Source of the DNA: Silurus meridionalis
Taxonomy: Eukaryota > Chordata > Actinopteri > Siluriformes > Siluridae
Assembly (NCBI RefSeq): GCF_014805685.1
Contig: NC_060898.1
Location: 5,643,501-5,707,500, forward strand
Direction of reading: 5' to 3'
DNA length: 64,000 nt
Made by a program: the position numbers and the translations under genes. The notes below the pieces were generated by a model. That model did no database searches. It worked only from the letters and a program-made list of their open reading frames with translations, and had not been told where the DNA came from. Below, one piece after another: positions 25,540 to 64,000 of this stretch; within the stretch, counting starts at the first letter, position 1; each line of letters starts with the position of its first letter.

Positions 25540-25946
25540 CACTAACTCCAGTTTCAACAGAAATCATATAAGCACAGACAGGTTTCCAAAACTCGTGCTT
25601 TTTTATTTTTCTTGGCAACAGCGTTACGGGTTAGTCAAAGAAACTTAGAAATGAGCATCAGAAAATAATAAGGACATATTCCTCGGTCTTGCACACATGC
25701 AGTAATAGTGGGAAAATCCGGCGGCAGGCTATTCCCAAAATGCCGCTTTGCTCTTAAAGGAGCCACAACATATTTCACCTGTTACACTGTGTAACAGACA
25801 CTGTCTTTCGTTAAAGCCTGTGTAAAGTTCATTAGTTTCGGCTTGTAGACAGGTGCGACTTATTTATGCTTAAAATAAAAATCTTTGTCAAATTCAGTGG
25901 GTGCAGCTTATATATGGGTGCGCTTTATAATCCGGAAATTACGGTA
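25540..25946 (+). mobile_element. pogo/Tigger-like DNA transposon, right part
   Basis: Shares about 255 bp with 6578-6835. It then runs on to the terminus GCGCTTTATAATCCGGAAAT plus TACGGTA, the inverse of the left terminus at 6029. The left part with the transposase is missing. The two fragments together outline the whole family. Confidence 0.75.
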
Positions 25947-25949
25947 ATC

Positions 25950-28040
25950 ACATGGACAAAAAGATAAATAAAAGAAATAAAGCCCCAGAAAGTTCAATTG
26001 CCTTCTCATAGCATTGAGACTATATACATATTTTTGCTTGTTTTTGCTCATAGATTGGAGCTGGAAAGAAAGTTTTTTTTTTTTTTTTAGTTACTTAGTT
26101 AATTGGTTAATGAAACAAACACGTCCTGAACCCCATGGTGTCCTAAAATTAACCTTCCTTTTCAATAGTGTACAATATGCCTCATAAGGATACACAAAGA
26201 CTAATTAGTTCAGACATTTAATTTTATTTCTGTTGAAAGTATGACACTCAATGGCTTATCATATATACAAAATATTGTATAGACAATTTAAAATGCAAGG
26301 GTCTGTATATCACACACGTACACACACAAGTTAGTCAAAATCATTTCCTAAAATAAAACCTTTAGTAAACCTGTTTACATGACAGACATAAAGTGTGGCA
26401 CATGTTTCAAAACAAAAATTCTCACATAATACATAGAATTTAATCTTCACTACTATGGATAATTTTTCACAGAAAGTCCATAATCCAGGTTACAAATGAC
26501 AAAGGAAATGACCCACTGTTCAGTGTGAGAAAATGGTGAATACAGATGTTTTTTTTTTTCATTGAATTCAAAACTATGGTAAGAATTAGTTGTATCCACA
26601 CTTATGCTAAACACCGGCGAAAAAAATGTTCTCTGCATATGATCAAAAATAGGCATGGTTCAACTTTTACGTTTGGCATCAAACAAGTTTTATAAATCAT
26701 ATTTACACTAGCACAATAATGTTTGGTTCATTCCGAACCTGATTAAATAGCTGACAGTTTGTAAACTTGAAGCAAAAGAGGATTTTTTTTTACAAATTTG
26801 ATGTATAGTCATCTCTTACATACAAACACGCCTGCCCTCAGGAAGGTCACCAAACATAGGAAGTACTTTTGCGTGTCTGTTTTGATCAATACTGTTGAGA
26901 TTGAGAAGAAAATGACAACAATAATAACAAATGTTTTGATACTATTACAATAAAATTTGCGTTAGAAGGACACATCAGTGTAAAGTCTCAGACAGAACAG
27001 AGGCTTTATGAAATGTTTTATGAAAATATAATGCAAATGGATATAACATTTAATTCACAACAGTGATGTGATGAAGGCACATTAACATATAGTAACACTG
27101 AGTGTTTTTAGTGCAATATGATTCTATAATAAAGTATTAATATTTACCTCATCGGCGACAGTTTTAGTAATAACTAGTTAAAATATACACAGTAACAATA
27201 GTAACATAATCTGAAATGTTAGCATGACCATCATATTCCAATCAAACCTCATTTCATTTGGTATTCTGTTTTTTTCTCGGCAAATACCAAAGCAATCAAA
27301 CATGTCAGCATGTTTTTCAGTCAATAACTTAGAAAAGAAATGATTAATCGGCTCCTCTTCGTTATTACACATTTGAGAATTTACGATGGTTGAAATCTCA
27401 TTGAAATGAAGCAGCTCACAATGTGCTCATAGGAGAGTCATAAAGTTTTAATTCACGATCGAAAAACAGATCAGCTAATACTTGAGTTTTCCTTTTTTTT
27501 TTTTATATATGCACCTTAGGATATGGTTTATTACAATATAGTAGCACATGTCACCTAGAATAAATGCAGTATTCTGTATTTAGGTAAATTTTATACCACT
27601 AAAAGCACACACCAATATTTATAACTGATGATTTGAGCAAAACAGAGCATATCTCAGTGAGGCCCGAGTGAGAATTCTTCTTGTGTGATATCAAATCAAG
27701 TGATCAACTGTCAAATGCCAGGCTTTTCTACTGCAATGTATCTTTTGTGCTGTACACACACTACGGATTTGAGACTAAAAGAAAATACACTGAAAAAGAA
27801 AGCTTTTCTGATGTACCTGCTTGGGTGTGATCACTTTTGGCTAACATCGGACGCACAGACACGCACAAGTATTTAAAAACTCATATTTCACATTTGTTTT
27901 TTCTTGACTGATGTTTTTTCAATAAAATTGTTGATATGTACGGTTACTTTTTATGTATTGTATTTACATGAGTTTTCTCATGTAAAGTGCTCTTCTTGTA
28001 CAGGTGCTATACAAAAGAACATTTACTGATTACTGATAAT
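25950..28040. other. intergenic, nothing recognised
   Basis: A+T-rich sequence between c18orf32 and the 3' end of the scarb2-like gene. The short frames have no motifs. Confidence 0.5.
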
Positions 28041-28043
28041 TGA

Positions 28044-28145
28044 GGGGTTAAGGGCCTTGCTCAAGGGCCCGTGCAGTGGCAGCACTAGGATCCGAAATCA
28101 TGACCTTCAGAACAGAAATCCATCTAACCACTAAGCTATGAGCTG
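28044..28145 (+). repeat. SINE-like dispersed repeat, copy 3 (truncated)
   Basis: Has GGGGTTAAGGGCCTTGCTCA then AGGGCCCGTGCAGTGGCAG and CTAACCACTAAGCTATGAGC. It is preceded by TGTACAGGTGCTATACAAAA, a tail seen on another fish repeat. Confidence 0.7.
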
Positions 28146-28149
28146 AGCT

Positions 28150-29525
28150 GAGAATTGATAACTCGTGTAACCGATGTGCTCAAAGGTGACGTGTGTAACT
28201 ATGGTGAAATAACCCATATATTCACTAATTTGTTTTTCTGGTTCTATCATGATTTCATCAGAATAAAATCAAATTGCCAGATGACCTGAGAATTGAAAAT
28301 CCATTTTGCCATTTTACTACACATGTACAAATCCAGTCGCATTCATTGCATTCAATAGTTCCCATAATAGGTTCTCTTCTCTCTGATTGACCACCGATTA
28401 AATTTTTTTTTGTGGATGGGCCGAGCACTTGCTTAGTAGTTTCGTCGTAAGGATACTAAAGAAATCAGTATCATATACAATCTTTATAGGAGAGCACACT
28501 TTTGAATTAAAAGCTTCATTCATTTCTTTGCAAAAGAACCTGTTCAAATAATGTCAAATAATATTTGTTTTGCTGGATCAATTGCTATTTTATCAGCTGC
28601 CAAGTAGTAAGAGCTAAAGAACAGCTGAACCAGTGAATCTTGTCTTTATATCATCTAATGTTTTATGTTACATTGAATTAAATGTAAAAAAACAAAAAAA
28701 TAAACCACTAATCTAAAAGTAAGCGCTGTGTTCAAAGGCTGCAGTCTACATAAATCCTTATTTTGAATGCATCTATTTGAGAAAAATCTGAGGTGTGAAC
28801 GACACACACACAACTGATCTGCATGATCTAAACATGAACCCCAGAAAATTGACTTAAGCACCTGCATATCCTAACACTGAACACTCAGAACTTTCCACAT
28901 AAAAACTATAGATATATTTCGTTATTAGGACATCAATTTTACAGCACTAACACCTGATCTTGACCTGATTAGTTATAGTCTTCTGTCTAAATCGTATCTT
29001 TTCCACTTATTTTGTCTCGAATTAGTTTTTAAAATATAATAGTTCTCTGTGGTGGATTTAGACTTTGATTGTAAGGCAAATTTCTAGGAACTGCTGCATT
29101 CCTGCAGTCTGAACTAACACAGGATCCTTTTTATTTTACAACATGTTCCCTTTTTCCTGAAAAATCTAAATTGTCTTTTGAAATTCTATTTGATGTCTCT
29201 CATAGATATGTATATATATGACCTGTAACACTGCTGATCTGACCTGAAATGCCCTGCCAGATGGTTTATCAGCACATTAATGAAAATATTAAAATATAGT
29301 CCAAGACTCTATTAGTAATTCATTCATTCATTCATTCATTCATTCATTCATTCATTCATAGCTCCATTGTCATCCTGAGTGGAAGTTTACTGTTATCACA
29401 TTTTAAACTCTATTGAGTCGGTAGTAAAGGAATAAAAAACAGCATTCTTTTAGGAGCAGTAAAATGATACGACAAACTCTCTCTCTTTCATACATATACA
29501 GACACACATTCGAACGCTGTCCTGC
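28150..29525. other. scarb2-like 3' UTR and downstream flank
   Basis: Sequence past the stop codon. Several AATAAA-type hexamers occur on the minus strand but none can be chosen as the polyadenylation site. A (TTCA)n tract lies at 29318-29359. Confidence 0.4.
29318..29359. repeat. (ATTC)n microsatellite
   Basis: Ten uninterrupted tetranucleotide units, in the likely 3' UTR of the scarb2-like gene. Confidence 0.96.
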
Positions 29526-62234
<32,709 letters not shown>

Positions 62235-63499
62235 CAAAGTGAAGAGAAACCTCAAAAATAAAAGATCTTGGACAACTTTGGAACTAGAAACTAGAAAATA
62301 AAAGTCAAAAGCTCGGAACTGCTTTAAAAAGCAGCTTGTTTCTCTACTACGCTTATATCTTCACTCTGCTCAGACTAAAACAACACGTGTCTGCTGAAGT
62401 TCTTGTAGTCACTTGCGTTTCTGTTCCTCCTCATCAAACAGTTACAGGGAAATTACTCAGATCTGGATCTGGACCTGGACCTGGACCAAGTGAGAATACA
62501 AGACCAAGAGGTAAACCTCAAATCTTTAAGTTTAAGTTTGTTTAGAAGTTTGTGCGACTTCAGTGTGCTGTCTGCAAGTCAGGCGTGCTCTGTCGTTCCT
62601 ATGAATGAGTCGGGTGAGAAGAGGCAGGGTCTAAACTGACCCGGGTTGCCAGATTGAATAGGTCCAAACTTTTTTCATTAGATTTCTAAAAATTGATTGA
62701 ACATTCCACATGATTGCATGGAATACTTCCTTTACAGTTGCCAGAAAGCCTTTAAGACTGATTAAATTAGTCAGAGATGCTATTTTGTCAAGGGGAAACT
62801 GTCAGATTCCATTTGTATATACAGTATATACATACATTGTTTACAATAAATAATGATTATATTATAACTATTACATGTAATATATTATTTATTATATAGT
62901 AATACATTATACATTAAAAATTTTATGGGGTCAACACAAGAGTATTTTTAAAGATGGTACACAAAAATCCTAAAAGCCTGCACTGTGAGTAAATTGTACT
63001 TTCATACAAAAATTCTGAATTATAAAGCAGACTATTGACTGCCATTTGTTCTGTACAGGCTTTAAAAAGAATATTCCATATTTAAATACTCTTGTTTAGA
63101 TCATTAATATTTGATAAATATGGTTCCTTTCGATTTCTGTAAATGGTTAAGAGTATTTGCTTTCTGAAATTTAAACAGGCGATATAATGGGCTTTGTTTT
63201 ACAAGTGGTTGGTTCAAAAGCATGCTGTGAAAATGTCAACCTTTGACCATCCATTAGGTTTTCATTCAATCTGTTATTTAATAAAAAAAAAAGGAAGGCT
63301 CAAGCCAATCATAGGTCTAAGGTCATTTCTCTTAGGGTTGTGTGGAGGTGAGGTTAAAAAGGATTAAGGGAAAATGAAGGGCAATCTGGCAACACTGAGT
63401 TAAGTGTGAGTGTAGGAGGGGACTGAGTGAAATGCCTGTGTGTATTTGGTGCAGCTCTGCAAGGTCACACACTCTATTCAACTGGATTGTATTCGTCAT

Positions 63500-63518
63500 G
63501 CTCTCTCTCCCTCTCTCC

Positions 63519-63590
<72 letters not shown>
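63500..63590. repeat. (CT)n(CA)n compound microsatellite
   Basis: CTCTCTCC variants followed by about 25 CA units. Confidence 0.96.
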
Positions 63591-63591
<1 letters not shown>

Positions 63592-63826
63592 CCAGGCACA
63601 TGAGGAATAAAATAATGCTTTAGAAGTGCAGTCTCTTTCCCACACAGCTGCTTGTTGTGAAGTAACACAAAGAGTTTATGTATTCAGCACTGCACTAATG
63701 TCTCCCCTCCCATTGTGTCCTTCATACAACAATACTTCACAGGGAATGATGAAAGCTCACACTTCATCCTAACTTTAGAGTTTGGAAAATTTATATAAAC
63801 TCACAAATGCAGGACTATTGCATGCA

Positions 63827-63830
<4 letters not shown>

Positions 63831-63905
<75 letters not shown>
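63831..63905. repeat. (CA)n microsatellite
   Basis: About 37 uninterrupted CA units, 1.6 kb upstream of the scarb2-like start codon. Confidence 0.97.
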
Positions 63906-63908
<3 letters not shown>

Positions 63909-64000
63909 GCTTCTTGTGTCTGAAAATGTGGGGAAAAAAATATCAGTACAAAGACACAGAGAACAAAGAACAAATCTGACTCTCACTCAGTTAAATGTAA

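Larger units (their letters stand above)
62235..64000. other. upstream flank of the scarb2-like gene
   Basis: Should contain the 5' UTR and promoter (minus strand). There is no CpG-rich stretch or clear TATA box. A short palindrome, AAGCTGCTTTTTAAAGCAGT on the minus strand (about 62318-62337), lies some 85-105 nt upstream of the ATG. The short frames here show no motifs. Confidence 0.45.

Overview
This is vertebrate, almost certainly teleost fish, nuclear DNA. It is A+T-rich and mostly non-coding, split exons have GT-AG junctions, and it is crowded with (CA)n, (TA)n and (GATA)n microsatellites and relics of Tc1/mariner, hAT and pogo-type transposons of kinds common in fish. I suspect an ostariophysan such as a catfish, but only by impression. 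I see no operons, CRISPR array, rRNA or tRNA gene. The long uninterrupted reading frames in simple repeats are artefacts; the real genes are in short exons on the minus strand.

Three genes lie on the minus strand, read from high to low coordinates. (1) A complete 12-exon scavenger receptor class B gene of the SCARB2/LIMP-2 type (62234 down to 29526; 506 codons), a two-pass lysosomal membrane glycoprotein. (2) A homologue of human C18orf32 (UPF0729 family; two coding exons, 23302 down to 22258; 83 residues). (3) The 5' end of ric1, the Golgi RAB6A exchange-factor subunit: promoter about 21.2-21.3 kb, exon 1 at 20846-20706, exon 2 at 12204-12097. The rest of ric1 lies beyond the left edge or in exons I could not find. 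The three products are not known to act in one pathway, though two serve endolysosomal and Golgi trafficking. Their human counterparts are on different chromosomes.

Layout: 1-12.1 kb is ric1 intron 2, with Tc1-like, pogo-like and SINE-like repeats and a tandem duplication enclosing a Tc1 element. 12.2-20.7 kb is ric1 intron 1, with hAT and Tc1 relics and a minisatellite. 20.7-21.33 kb is ric1 exon 1, its 5' leader and promoter. 21.4-23.3 kb holds c18orf32, and 23.3-29.5 kb is intergenic. 29.5-62.2 kb is the scarb2-like gene, and 62.2-64 kb its upstream flank.

The most notable points are: an apparent pair of compensating small deletions in homopolymers of scarb2-like exon 9; four acceptor sites in that gene butted against (UG)n tracts; a cytoplasmic tail with a YSPV motif in place of the mammalian di-leucine lysosomal signal; a hAT element apparently carrying a copy of adjacent intronic DNA; a Tc1-bearing tandem duplication; and an array of long A+T hairpins. 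I found no evidence of a wholly new gene system.
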